Source: Macrocybe gigantea (Eukaryota; Basidiomycota; Agaricomycetes; Agaricales; Callistosporiaceae). From it: 64,000 nucleotides of DNA. A program made the translations under genes and the position numbers. Positions within the stretch are counted from its first letter, which is position 1. Each line of letters starts with the position of its first letter. The stretch lies in contig SJRY01000143.1 of the NCBI GenBank assembly GCA_011319805.1, positions 372,001 to 436,000 of the forward strand, written 5' to 3'. The notes under the pieces were generated by a model. That model was not told the DNA's origin. It saw only the letters and a list, made by a program, of their open reading frames with translations, and did no database searches. Of the stretch, positions 30,914 to 42,700 are shown in pieces.

Positions 30914-33900
30914 CCCGCAGCGTAATGCGGAGGCCGACGCATCATGAGTGTCTCCTCAGGTAGTGCAGCCTCGGCTGTGGTCCCCGGTTCAAGGGGACGC
31001 TCATTGATTTCTTCTTTTCGTATTTTCTCTCAGAATGTAAATAGAAAATATGTACACATGGACATGCTCCTCTCTACTGTCGGGAGGGATTATGATATTC
31101 TGTTTTTCCAAGAACCCGCTTGGAATCTCATAAGACACGCTCTGTCTGCCCACAATGTTGAGGGTGAGGCAGTAATTGGTGGTCCCACTCATCCAGACTG
31201 GACCTGTATCGTCCGCCGATCATCTCTCAAGGATCCTCCTCGGGTTATGGCCTATGTACATAACAGGCTTCGTCGCCTGTGTCCATCCCTTCGTCGTGAC
31301 CTAGTTGATAGTCGCGATCTTATGATTGTTAGCTTTGCCACCCCTGGCAAGCCTCTCTTTCTCGCTAACGCATACTCTGATATGGATGCTAGCACCATCC
31401 GTCTCCTGCATGATTGTGCGGAGCGTCCCGATTTCCCCAACTTGATTTATCTCGGAGGGGACTTCAATTGTCATTATGAACTCTGGGATGGAATTCATAA
31501 TTCGCAGCGCTCTCGAGGAGAGATGCTGTGTAATGCAGCTCTTGATCTCGGTCTAGAATGGTCGGAACCCAGTAACCCTGGGCCGATGTTCATTTCACAT
31601 AACCCTGAGCTACGGCCCTCAGTTATTGATTTGATGTTCATCCCCATCGATAGTGTGGATTGTCATCCTCACATTGTTGATGCGCTCAAGTTGACATCGG
31701 ACCATGCTCTGTTATCACTTGTATTGGATGTTCCCTTGCTTGACCTATCTGTCCGGCATCGAACACTGAGCAAAGACAGTGTGCCGGAGTTTATCTCTGA
31801 CATTGCTGGCGATCTTCTTGGGATGGACATAGTCCCTATCGAGACCACCAACGACCTCGAAAGTGCCTTGCTGACACTCTCGAAGGCCATTGACCGAGCT
31901 TGGAACCTTCATTCTAAGGAATGCAAGCTTTCAAAACGGAGCAAAGGTTGGTGGAAAGGCAAACCCGTACTGAAAGGGATCATCGCATCTGGCGGCGAGC
32001 TGTCAAAGATGCTAAACATGCCTTCTTTGATCAGCGGATCAAAGAGGTTGCCGAGAAATCTCATCGTCCATGGGACCTAGCTGCGTGGATGAAACAGAGA
32101 CCTTTACCAGACTACGAAGCTATCTCTTATCAGGAACAGCCATGCAATTCTATCGAAGCACTTTGGAATGTGCTTGATAAGTCTTATAATGCTGCGTCTG
32201 ATCGCGCAGTTAATTTGGATTGCCTTAACGACCTCGAAGTGCATTCGGTGAGGGACTGGGTCCCTTTCTCTGCTACAGAACTCCGAGAGTCCTTGGAGCC
32301 TTGTAGCAATACATCGGCACCAGGACCAGATCATCTGTCTTGGAGCCATGTTAAACAGCTGGTGAAGTTCCCTCACGTAGCTGCATTTATCTTGAACATT
32401 GCAAATGCATGTTTAGATCTGGGGCATTGGCCCTCTTACTTCAAGCAGAGCTTGTCGGTTATCATTCCGAAACCTGGCAAACCTGCATACGATACCCCAA
32501 AAGCCTTTCATCCGATTGTGCTTTTGAATACCCTCGGCAAGCTTGTCGAGAAGATGCTGGTGCGGCATATGCAGTACGAAGTGACCAAATTTGCTGTATT
32601 CGATCCAAAACAGTTCAGCGGCATTCGTCAGAATTCAACTGAGGATGCCGGAGTCTTCCTTACCCACATTATCCGCCAAGGATGGTCTAGAGGCTTCAAA
32701 ATGAGTGTCATCGCCTTTGATGTTGCTCAATATTTCCCTTCACTCAACCACCGTATGTTAGTGAAGATTCTTCAACATGGAGGCTTTGCACGACAAGTGT
32801 CAAAGTTCTTCGAATCGTATCTCGTTGGGCGTAAGACTTCCTATGCCTGGCGCAGCGCTATCTCTCCAGAGTTCGACGCTGACATTGGGGTTGGTCAAGG
32901 CTCTGCTCTCTCTCCAGTATTGTCAGCGCTTTACTTAGCGCCGGTGCTGAAACTATATCAGAAAGCTGGTGACATGCCAGTTATCATGTCATTCATCGAT
33001 GATGGACTGATTATTGCTCAGTCCAAATCCACAGCGGACAATGTCCCGAAACTGCAGAGGGCTTATGCATCTATACATAACCTCTTCACTGACTTCGGCC
33101 TTGTTGTAAAACACAACAAAACTGAACTTCAGCATTTTTCGCGCAATAGTGCGGACCCTCGTCCATCTATTGACTTGGGATTTGCTCCGTTCACGGGCAA
33201 TACCCCTCTTCGACCCAAGGATGTCTGGCGATACCTTGGCTTCTTCTTGGATGCGTGCCTCTCGTTTAAGGAGCACGTTCGTTTCTACGCTACAAAGGCC
33301 CTGACTACGGCCAGAGCCTTTCAGATGTTAGGCAACTCTGTCCGAGGCTTATCCCCTCAACAGAAGCGCATCCTCTACCTGTCATGCGCGCATCGATCGC
33401 AACGTATGGCTATTTATTATGGAACTTCAACAGCATGCATAACATCGCACTGTTGAAACAATTATGCCAGATGCAGCGTAAAGCTTGCATTTGGATCAAT
33501 GGACAGTTTCGCACCACTCCGAGGGTGCGGCTGAGATGATGGCCTGTGTCGAACCTATCAGCAGGTTCATCAAAAGGTTGAAAGTCGGGTCCTCTGCCCG
33601 CCTCGCTAATTCCAATCTAAGACATGCTCTCAGATCAATCAGTACACCCGCTTCAGCTGGGGGCGACCCATCTACAGTAAGAAATCTTGCTGCTCTATCG
33701 GACAGGCAGCGATCTGCACTCAAGTCCCCTCTCAAGGATCTGGTGGATCTGAAACCACCACTCTTTTTAACCACGGATTATTTTGCTGATGCAAATAACC
33801 CGGGCAGGCAGCTTGTTGACGAGTTTGGCAGTCGCTTTGAGATCCATAAGCTACTTGGCCGAGATGAGGACTCGGTGAAAGCTTATCATGTATCGCTGGA

Positions 33901-35183
33901 TCAGACACTTGTTCAGTGTTCGGTCCAGCATGATTGCTCTTATGTGAGTAGTGACGGCTCCATGCCCACGAAAGCAGAAGTGCCATTCAAGCAGTCTGTT
34001 GCCGCTTCACATGTGTATCGTGAGGGCAGACTGGTTTCTGAAATTCGTCAACCAGTTGGTAAAGCAACCAGCGACGATGCTGAGCTTATTGGATTGCGAA
34101 TGGCAATCCAAAAGGCTATCGCACAAGATGGAGTCAATTCTATCGTGTGTTTTTTGGACTCGATGAATGCAATCAATCGCATCATCGATTGCAATCCTCA
34201 CTCTGTGCAGTCGCATTCTATTGCACTGTGCAGATCTTTGAAAGCTTGGCTCTCAGAAACTGAGCAGCGCTGGATTGATTTCTGGCACGTCCCTTCTAAA
34301 TGGAAGTGGACAATACAAGTCGAAGCTCACGAGGTTGCTCGGAGCCTCGACGTCCCCTGGGGATCCGTCCCTCTTTACCACCGACAGCCTTCAAAAGAAG
34401 GCTGACGATGATATGCATAACACTTGGTTCCAGAATTCTGGGAACAAGAAATCTACTGGTGCTTCCACATTTCGTTTTCATGAGGCAGGAAAGCCAAATT
34501 CCTATGAACGCCCCTCTCAGAAGAGAATGGGCTTCATGAAACTTGTGACAGAGAATGGGCTTTATGCTCGCTGCGCACGACTTGCATGCGGCCATGCCCC
34601 GATCAATGTGTATCAGGCACGGTTTAATTTTGTGGAGAGCGACTTATGCTCCTGTGGACGAGGGCCCAAAAACTCCGTCCACATCATGACTCAGTGCCAA
34701 CTGGCACAGGCCAACTGAACGCCAGTTCAACGCATTTGTACGTCACTGGTTTATCAAGTACCTCGCATCCAACAAGGCGGCAGGAGCTTTTGTCCTGGAT
34801 CCAGGTGGCGGGTGACTGCTGCTCTGTAGCGGAGATTGCCTGGGGCAACCTAGGCAATCTTAAAGCAGTAGGACCAGCGACCGAAGCACTGATCGAGCAC
34901 TATGCGAACCGCAAACTTTGCGATAGCATCCGTTATAGGTCCTTTTGGACCTTTTACATGGAATTGACCACAACCGGCCCTTCGGGGCTGGGGGACGGTG
35001 CTCAAGCAAGTGAGTATGCATGAGCTCGGGTCTTTTAGCTCGAGCGCGGGCACGAGAGAGCAGGGCATTGTAGCCCTCTATGTAGTCTCCTTCAGTCTGG
35101 TTTGGATCGGACTCGTCGTATTTATAGTAGGTACCGGTGTGTATTTACAAGCGGACTGCCATCGTGCACCACTATATAATTGT

Positions 35184-35216
<33 letters not shown>
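30914..35216 (+). mobile_element. LINE-T insertion 1 in Copia-1, 5'-truncated, TSD
   Basis: The insertion starts 30 bp before the ORF2 start, in the last codons of ORF1, and ends with poly(A) at 35190-35216. The 15-bp duplication CAGCACTCAACCTTC is perfect (30899-30913 and 35217-35231). Copia coding continues directly after it. Confidence 0.95.
30944..34814 (+). pseudogene. LINE-T ORF2, young but frameshifted
   Basis: The APE endonuclease is complete in the first frame (30944-32080): Asn31 in FSQNVN, Glu57 in FFQEPAW, Asp173 and Asn175 in GGDFNCHYELWD, and Asp253-His254 in TSDHALLSLVL. A loss of about 32 bp near 31954 shifts the frame. The second frame (to 33456) carries RT: FDVAQYFPSLNH, GVGQGSALSPVLSALY, SFIDDGLIIAQS (Val replaced by Ile in the FVDD box) and RYLGFFLDACLS. 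Small length changes near 33390 and 33523 (a C run one shorter than in other copies) break it again. RNase H lies at about 33950-34330 and the C-terminal CSCGRGPKNSVHIMTQC motif near 34650. Confidence 0.88.
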
Positions 35217-35231
35217 CAGCACTCAACCTTC

Positions 35232-35720
35232 TCTTATCCTTCCTCTTAACCCACCTGCCTTGCAACCAGTTTCTCCAGACTCAGCTGTGCTGGAGTTAGG
35301 GGGAGGCTTTGATACATCAAACCCTATTGTGCAAGCAGCTCCCTCTACTCCTGATCCAGATCCTACCCCTCCACAAAGTCCAAATCTTCGTCCTAGAACG
35401 CCTCCTGCTATTCACCAGGATGATAACCTGCCCCACACACCTCCTGTTAGACACAGAGTTCCAACTCCACCACCTCTTCCCAAAAACTCCACCCATTGCT
35501 GTCAGGAAACCAGTCAGAAATGTCAAACCACCTGGTAATTGGTGGGTCATCAGACCTGCTCCCCACCAGTTCGAGATGATTCTGATTCAGAAGACTCAAT
35601 TCATGAGGATCCTGATCCTAATCCTGATGAAGAGGCTGGTCTTGTGGATGTCCAATTTGCTGGTCTAGCTGAAGGTGCAAATCCAAGCACTTACAAGCAA
35701 GCTATGCAATGTCCGGATGC
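35232..35720 (+). pseudogene. gag-pol: Copia-1 integrase-RT linker, second block
   Basis: This proline- and acid-rich linker (TPDPDPTPPQSPNLRPRTPP, then SEDSIHEDPDPNPDEEAG) leads into the pre-RT motif GANPSTYKQAMQCPDA, which is cut at 35720 by LINE-T and continues at 44576. The reading frame changes at least once between about 35480 and 35560, so the protein is interrupted here. The first 15 bp (35217-35231) are the TSD copy. Confidence 0.8.
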
Positions 35721-35920
35721 CCATCGCTTCTCTTTCCACAACCCCCACTTGTAAACAACTATAAACAACTCTCACAAATCGCACTCCTCGTTCTATGGTG
35801 ACGACACTTGGGACGATCTTTGATCAGGTTGCAGATCCGGATACCTATATCCTTGAGCACTCCCCGTTTTCAAAATTGCAAAAATCGGCCAAAAATCCAC
35901 TGATTTATTAGAGTTTTTCG
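35721..35920 (+). promoter_or_regulatory. LINE-T 5' UTR (presumed internal promoter)
   Basis: This 200-bp leader lies between the conserved 5' end and the ORF1 ATG at 35921. Near-identical leaders occur at 5104-5298 and 17150-17343. It starts in a pyrimidine-rich stretch and holds a repeat (CTTGTAAACAACT and TATAAACAACTC). No TATA box is obvious; promoter activity is inferred only from its place in a full-length LINE. Confidence 0.55.
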
Positions 35921-36452
35921 ATGAGCGACGATCCGCTCAATATTGTCGGTGGCGGTGGACCTCCACCGCTAAATCCCCACCCAGGTCAGACCCCCTCTGG
36001 TCCTTCTCGATCCTCTGCTCCACCCCCAGCTCGCTCTGGAGATGGGAGCCTCCTCTTTCAAGGCGGCGACGGCCTTATGGACACCGACAATGCTGGCCCT
36101 TCTAACACTGGTGGGTCTGCCGAACCACTGTGCCCCCTCTCTGTCAATGCTGTCCACTGAGGCAGCTTACAACGACAATTCTATCGGAATAGCGATCTTT
36201 CCAGAAGGGCATCGGTTCCTTCATGGTGAAGCGAAGGCCACTACCGAGTCCCTCGCTGCCCTCAAGGATTGGATCCTTAAGGTCAGCAAAGCCTCTGTCT
36301 CCATTCCAGCGGGCTACCAGTTTGCCATCGCTGAGGGTATTGCAGCCCTGGTCGCCACTGCTGGCGATGTCAACATGTTCTCCGTCCCTACACTGGAGGG
36401 ACCTCAGCATCAACTCGGTGCACGCTTGCAGAGTATTGTGAACGCGCACCTT

Positions 36453-38399
36453 AGGGGCTGGTTGGCATAGCGGTAAACACGAGTCAGGTAGTCCTGTGGC
36501 TGTGGCAAGCCACGAAGCCGCGGGTTCTAGTCCTGGAGGTAGCATCTTCAGGTTTGCATTCGGAAGTGTCTGGAGCTGGTTCCACGTGACGCGGGCAGGA
36601 AGTATCATGACCCTGTGACAGTTGTTCCCACGAGGGAGGTGACTTGGTCATGTGACTAAGCAGCTGGCACGTGACGTAAGCTGGGTTATGCGTCACACAT
36701 GTGACTTACCCCACTATGTGGGTCAAGTGTCACATGACCCTAACTCACGTGCAAGCACGTGATCCCCGATCTTAAAAGGTAGGGGCCGAAAGGATAAGGG
36801 ACCATACTGGGAAGGACCTGATAACCACCCGATGGCGTTTGAGCCAACAGGGTACCCGGTCTAAGTGGGAGCCGTTGGCAATGATCACAAGATGGTTAGT
36901 CATGTGCAGTATGCCAAAGGCAGAAGCAGATCCAGACCCGTTCAGTAAGGGCTTCCCCTGTGGGAACCTGTCATGGGAGGACTATGGACCTTGCTGTGAT
37001 ATCGGATGCCAGTCTGGGAGGCACGTGGCAAGACAGAGACCTTGGACAGATGGGGATCCGCACCTAAGGGCGACCCCAGTGTGTAGGTGAAAGTCCATGC
37101 CGACCTACTTGGCAGGCTTAAACAGTTCCCCTTGGCGTGGATGGCCTTGGAGTGCAAGTGTCAGACAAAAAGCCTTAATCCGGCAGACCAGCAGCTGAGT
37201 AAGACGGTACCATCCCTGAGTCCACACCAATTTGGGGAGGCCTCGGCCGTTGGCAAGAGGGGGTCCGCAGACCAAATAGGGAGGGCGTAAGCCCGACGGA
37301 TGCACACTGGACCCACATAAGGAGTCCTAGGTTAAGGGTTCCCCTGGGTGTGGATGGCCCTAGGGTGAAAGTGCTGGACAATAGCCTTAATCTGGCAGAC
37401 CCACCTAGGTAGCAGCCTCCCCCGCAAGGGGGGGGCTAAACTTCGCAAAGTGGCAGGTCAGGTGACCCCTGACAGGCCATGCCTGAAATGGTCACGTGAT
37501 TAACCATATGATCAAGTAGGGAGCGAAAGCATAGGGCGTGGTAAGAGGGGGAGAGACGTGAGAACCATCCGACCTATGATGCGCACCCTGTAATGGGGCG
37601 TTCCAGAGCATGCGCGCTTCCGGAAGGTGCCGTGCACCCTGTAATAGGGAGTCTCTTCGGACTGCAAGCTTAGGACAGGACACCCCCCACCGGTTAATCT
37701 CACGCCCAGTCTAACCAACTGGATTAGGCTGAGAACCTGGTCGTTAGTCAGCATTGGTAGTGTGGACCGGTCCTTGGGCACACTTGGGGAGTCCCCAGGC
37801 CCAGGGTAGCCACTACATGATCGTAAAGCACTGCTCAGGTGGGAGCCTGAGACCTCCTTGTGGGGCATGCATAACCGGGTTAAGCATGGGTGTAGAATCC
37901 CCAGCCTAGGCCTTAGGTCTAGGGGTGCACACTGGGGCTGGATGCTGGCAAGGCAGAGACCTGAGACACGATTGGGGATCCGCGCCCTCTGGCATCAGCG
38001 AACCACGTGCTCAGAAACGGGAAAATTAAAGTAGGTGGGGCTTACCAATACCCAGCTTGCTCTCGGCTTGGCCTCTTGGTAACTCGCTCCCTGGCCGAAA
38101 TTCGGACCGTGGCGGACCAGGGCAGTCCCCTGACTCCGGCCCGAGAGGACTCATCCTCTGCCAGTTCACCTGGATGACTAATCCAGGCTTTGAATCCAAG
38201 TTGATTCCGAGGTCTAGACACGGAATTCCACCGTTTAGTCTAGCACCTATCCTGCAAAGGAGACGGTGATAAGGGTCCTCCACTTGGAGGGCCCTAAACT
38301 TCGCGTATTTATAGTAGGTACCTGTGTGTATTTACAAGCGGACTGCCATCGTGCACTGCTATATAAATTGTTGATTTAAAAAAAAAAAAAAAAAAAAAA
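36453..38399 (+). mobile_element. Three-part chimera: SINE-A + SINE-B + LINE-T tail, TSD
   Basis: Order: SINE-A with complete head and terminus (36453-37445), SINE-B body lacking its head (37446-38303) with its own hairpin and CTAAACTTCG terminus, LINE-T 3' tail (38304-38377) and poly(A) (to 38399). A 15-bp duplication brackets the whole unit: GTGAACGCGCACCTT (36438-36452) and GTGAACGCACACCTT (38400-38414). The SINE-B to LINE join is the same as in the free SINE-B at 5786-7000. I saw no TTTT on the sense strand in nearly 2 kb. Confidence 0.93.
36463..36533 (+). promoter_or_regulatory. Pol III internal promoter of SINE-A (A and B boxes)
   Basis: TGGCATAGCGG (36463-36473) fits the tRNA A-box consensus and GGTTCTAGTCC (36523-36533) fits the B box with one departure (T for G at the fifth-sixth position region). 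The 49-bp gap suits a tRNA with a long variable arm. The transcript would start about 10 nt upstream, where every complete SINE-A begins. Confidence 0.82.
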
Positions 38400-39741
38400 G
38401 TGAACGCACACCTTCCCTCTCGCAGGAAGTTGACCCACTTTGCCGACCCCGCTACTCACCACTCTCCTTCTGGTACTGTGCGACCGGAGGACTCTCGTTC
38501 GAATCAGGGTGCTCCTCCCCGAGACCAGCTTGGAACCCGAACCGCCCTCCTCCACCCCCTCGCGCATGATCTCATTCCCGAACCCCTGGACGTGGACTGC
38601 CCCCCCCGGTCAATAGGGCTACTCGCCCATCTTCCGGCAAGCGCTCTTATGCGCAAGCCTTGGCCCAACCAGCCAATACTCCTGCCGAGGCTATTGTAGC
38701 CCTGGCAAAAACATTTCCACACCTCCCTGCTGAGAAGATTGTCTCCTTGCAAAAGGAAGCAACCGGAGAGCCATCGGGACCACCCAAGAAGAAGGCGAAG
38801 TCCACCTCTCATGGACTGTCCCGGCGTAATGTCCGGGTCAGTTATTCTTTCCCAGGCGACAACGACTCTGTTGCTGCTGGAGCTCTCCTGAATGCCCTTA
38901 ATAGGGCATTGACTACTGGCAAGTCCTGGATTCACTGCGCATCCATCCAGGATCATTCCGCCTCCTCGTTCTCCTGTTTGATGATGAGGGTGGCTTCTCC
39001 GAAAGACCTTGGCATTTTGCGCGAGGCTGCTCTCCGCTGTGCTCCGGCAGGTTCTACTGTCGAGCTAGCTATTCCAACGAGCGTTTCCTATTTGAAACTG
39101 CTTGACGTGCCCTACTTCAACACCGATGGCAGTATTATCACTGCTCGGCAAGCTTATGAGATTCTCCGAGATTCTTCGTTCTCGAATCTCATTACTCTCG
39201 TTGGAGTTCCGCGTGTTATGTGCAACTCTAAAAATTCTGATACTGCAACCGTCTGGTTCAATATCGAAGACACGTCAACTGGCCAGAATGTCAAAGCTCT
39301 GGACAATTGCACCGTCATGGTCAGGAACTGGCGCTGCCGATTCAAGGCCGCCCTCTCTTCGCCGGGAGTTCCTCTCTGCGAACGCTGTTGGCGCTGGGGG
39401 CACTCAGCTCTTAAGTGCAACCAGCAGTCCCTTCGCTGTCCGCTCTGTGGGGAATCCCACAGAAAAGAACATCACCGCACCCTGGCGTCCTGCTGTAAGG
39501 CATGACCCAAGGCCAACCCTCCTCGTGAGGCAACCCCGGCAGGTCAACCCTGCCCGCATGCTCCAAAGTGTCTTAGCTGCAGCAAAGACCACTCCACTGA
39601 CGACCGGAAGTGTGCCTTCTGGAAGAATCGCTTTGATCCCGAGTGGATCAAACAACACTATCAGCTGGTACGTGATCGAACACGATCAAGTCCCAAACGT
39701 TCTAATGCCTCCCCGCAGCATAATGTGGAGGCCGACGCATC

Positions 39742-42700
39742 ATGAGCGACACCTCCAGTGGATTAGCCCCAGCTATTGTCCCTGGGCCAGGCGGACACTC
39801 TTTGATTTCTTCGTTTCGTATTTCTCTCAAAACATAAATAGGAAATATGTACATATGGATGTTCTCCTCTCCACTCTTGGAGAGGACTATGATATTTTGT
39901 TTTTCCAAGAACCCGCTTGGAATCTCATAAGACATGCTCTGTCTGCCCACAATGTTGAGGGTGAGGCAGTAATTGGTGGTCCCACTCATCCAGACTGGAC
40001 CTGCATTGTCCGCCGATCATCTCTCGAGGATCCTCCTCGGGTTATGGCCTATGTACATAACAGGCTTCGTCGCCTGCGTCCATCCCTCCGTCGTGACCTA
40101 GTTGATAGTCATGATCTTATGATTGTTAGCTTTGCCACCCCTGGCAAGCCTCTCTTTCTCACTAACGCCTACTCTGATGTGGACGCTAGCGCCATCCGTC
40201 TCCTGCATGATTGTGCGGAGTGTCCCGATTTCCCCAACTTGATTTACCTCGGAGGGGACTTCAATTGTCATTATGAACTCTGGGATAGAGTCCATAATTT
40301 GCAGCGTTCTCGAGAGAGAAATGCTGTGTAATGCAGCTCTTGATCTCAGTCTAGAATGGTCAGAACCTAGCAACCCTGGGCTGACATTCATTTCACATAA
40401 CCCTGAGCTCCGGCCCTCAGTTATTGATTTGATGTTCATCCCCATCGATAGTGTGGATTGTCATCCTCACATTGTTGATGCGCTCAAGTTGACATCGGAC
40501 CATGTTCCGCTGTCGCTTGTGTTGGATGTTCCCCTGCTTGACTTAGCTGTCTGGCATCGAACGCTAAACAAAGACAGTGTGCCAGAGTTTATCTCTGACA
40601 TTGCTGCTGATCTTTTTGGATGGACATAGTCCCTATCAATACTAACAATGACCTCGAACGTGTCTTGGTAACACTCTCGAAGGCCATTGACCGAGCTTGG
40701 AACCTTCATTCTAAGGAATGCAAGCTTTCGAAATGGAGCAAAGGTTGGTGGAACCAACACTGCTCTGAGACTCTTGATACTTTCAGGCAAACCCATACTG
40801 AAAGGGATCATCGCATCTGGCGGCGAGCTGTCAAAGATGCTAAACATGCCTTCTTTGATCAGCGGATCAAAGAGGTTGCCGAGAAATCTCGTCGTCCATG
40901 GGACCTAGCTGCATGGACGAAACAGAGACCTTTACCAGACTACGAAGCTATCTCTTATCAGGGACAGCCATGCAATTCTATCGAAGCACTTTGGAATGTG
41001 CTTGATAAGTCTTATAATGCTGTGTCTGATCGCGCAGTTAATTTGGATTGCCTTAATGACCTCGAAGTGCATTCGGTGAGGGACTGGGTCCCTTTCTCTG
41101 CTACAGAACTCCGAGAGTCCTTGGAGCCTTGTAGCAATACATCGGCACCAGGACCAGATCATCTGTCTTGGAGCCATGTTAAACAGCTGGTGAAGTTCCC
41201 TCACGTAGCTGCATTTATCTTGAACATTGCAAATGCATGTTTAGATCTGGGGCATTGGCCCTCTTACTTCAAGCAGAGCTTGTCGGTTATCATTCCGAAA
41301 CCTGGCAAACCTGCATACGATACCCCAAAAGCCTTTCGTCCGATTGTGCTTTTGAATACCCTCGGCAAGCTTGTCGAGAAGATGCTGGTGCGGCATATGC
41401 AGTACGAAGCGACCAAATTTGCTGTTTTCGATCCGAAACAGTTTGGCGGTATCCGTCAGAATTCAACTGAGGATGCCGGAGTCTTCCTTACCCACATTAT
41501 CCATCAAGGATGGTCTAGGGGCTTCAAAACGAGTGTCATCGCTTTTGATATTGCTCAATATTTTCCCTCACTTAACCACCATATGTTAGTGAGGATTCTT
41601 CAACACGGAGGCTTTGCATGACAAGTGTCAAAGTTCTTTGAATCATATCTTGTTGGGTGCAAGATTTCCTATGCCTGGCGCAGCGCTATCTCTCCAGAGT
41701 TCGATGCCGACGTTGGAGTTGGCCAAGGCTCTGCTCTCTCTCCAGTATTGTCAGCGCTTTACTTAGCGCCGGTGCTGAAATTATATCAGAAAGCTGGTGA
41801 CATGCCAGTTATCATGTCATTCGTCGATGAGGGCTGGTTGGCATAGTGGTAAAACGCAAGTCAGGTAGTCCTGTGGCTGTGGCAAGCCACGAAGCCGCGG
41901 GTTCTAGTCCTGGAGGTGGCATCTTCAGGTTTGCATCCGGAAGTGTCCGGAGCTGGTTCCACGTGACGCAGGCAGGAAGTATCACGATTCTGTGACAGTT
42001 GTTCCCATGAGGGAGGTGACTTGGTCATGTGACTAAGCAGCTGGCATGTGACGTAAGCTGGGTTATACGTCACACATGTGACTTACCCTACTATGTGGGT
42101 CAAGTGTCACATGACCCTAACTCACGTGACTGGGTTTCCCTTGGTGTGGATGGCCTTGGGATGTAAGTGCCGGACAATGCCTTAATCCAGCAGACCACAC
42201 GTGATCCCCGATCTTAAAAGGTAGGGGCCGAAAGGATAAGGGACCATACTGGGAAGGACCTGATAACCACCCGATGGCGTTTGAGCCAACAGGGTACCCG
42301 GTCTAAGTGGGAGCCGTTGGCAATGATCACGAGATGGTTAGTCATGTGCAGTATGCCAAAGGCAGAAGCAGATCCAGACCCGTTCAGTAAGGGCTTCCCC
42401 TGTGGGAACCTATCATGGGAGGACCATGGACCTTGCTGTGATATCGGATGCCAGTCTGGGAGGCATGTGGCAAGACAGAGACCTTGGACAGATGGGGATC
42501 CGTGCACGTGATGCATCAGCAAACCATCTGCTGGGGACGGGAAGGCAGGCACGTGGGTAGTGCCCAGACACCGCTGGGCCGTAGCAAGGCTGGACAGTCT
42601 CCAGTCCTTGGCTCGAGAGACCTAACTCCTCTGTCGGTGGACCCTGGACTAATACAACCAGGTAACTGCTTAAGTTGAAGCCAGAATGCGAAGCTCCTGG

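Larger units (their letters stand above)
35921..39745 (+). pseudogene. LINE-T ORF1, interrupted by SINE chimera
   Basis: It starts MSDDPLNIVGGGGPPPLNPH. A C run one base short near 36126 shifts the frame; the second frame continues to the insertion at 36452 and coding resumes after the TSD at 38415. A stop (TGA at 39503) falls just after the second Cys/His unit. C-terminal features are CERCWRWGHSALKC (a CCHC knuckle, CX2CX4HX4C), CPLCGESHRKEHH and CLSCSKDHSTDDRKC. Total length about 620 codons. The terminal TGA overlaps the ORF2 ATG (ATGA at 39742-39745). Confidence 0.85.

Noticed and set aside
36839..37090. Repeated open frames in SINE-A such as MSQQGTRSKWEPLAMITRWLV, seen in several copies.
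   Set aside because: They recur because the DNA is repeated; several frames on both strands stay open equally, starts and stops differ among copies, and no domain is visible.
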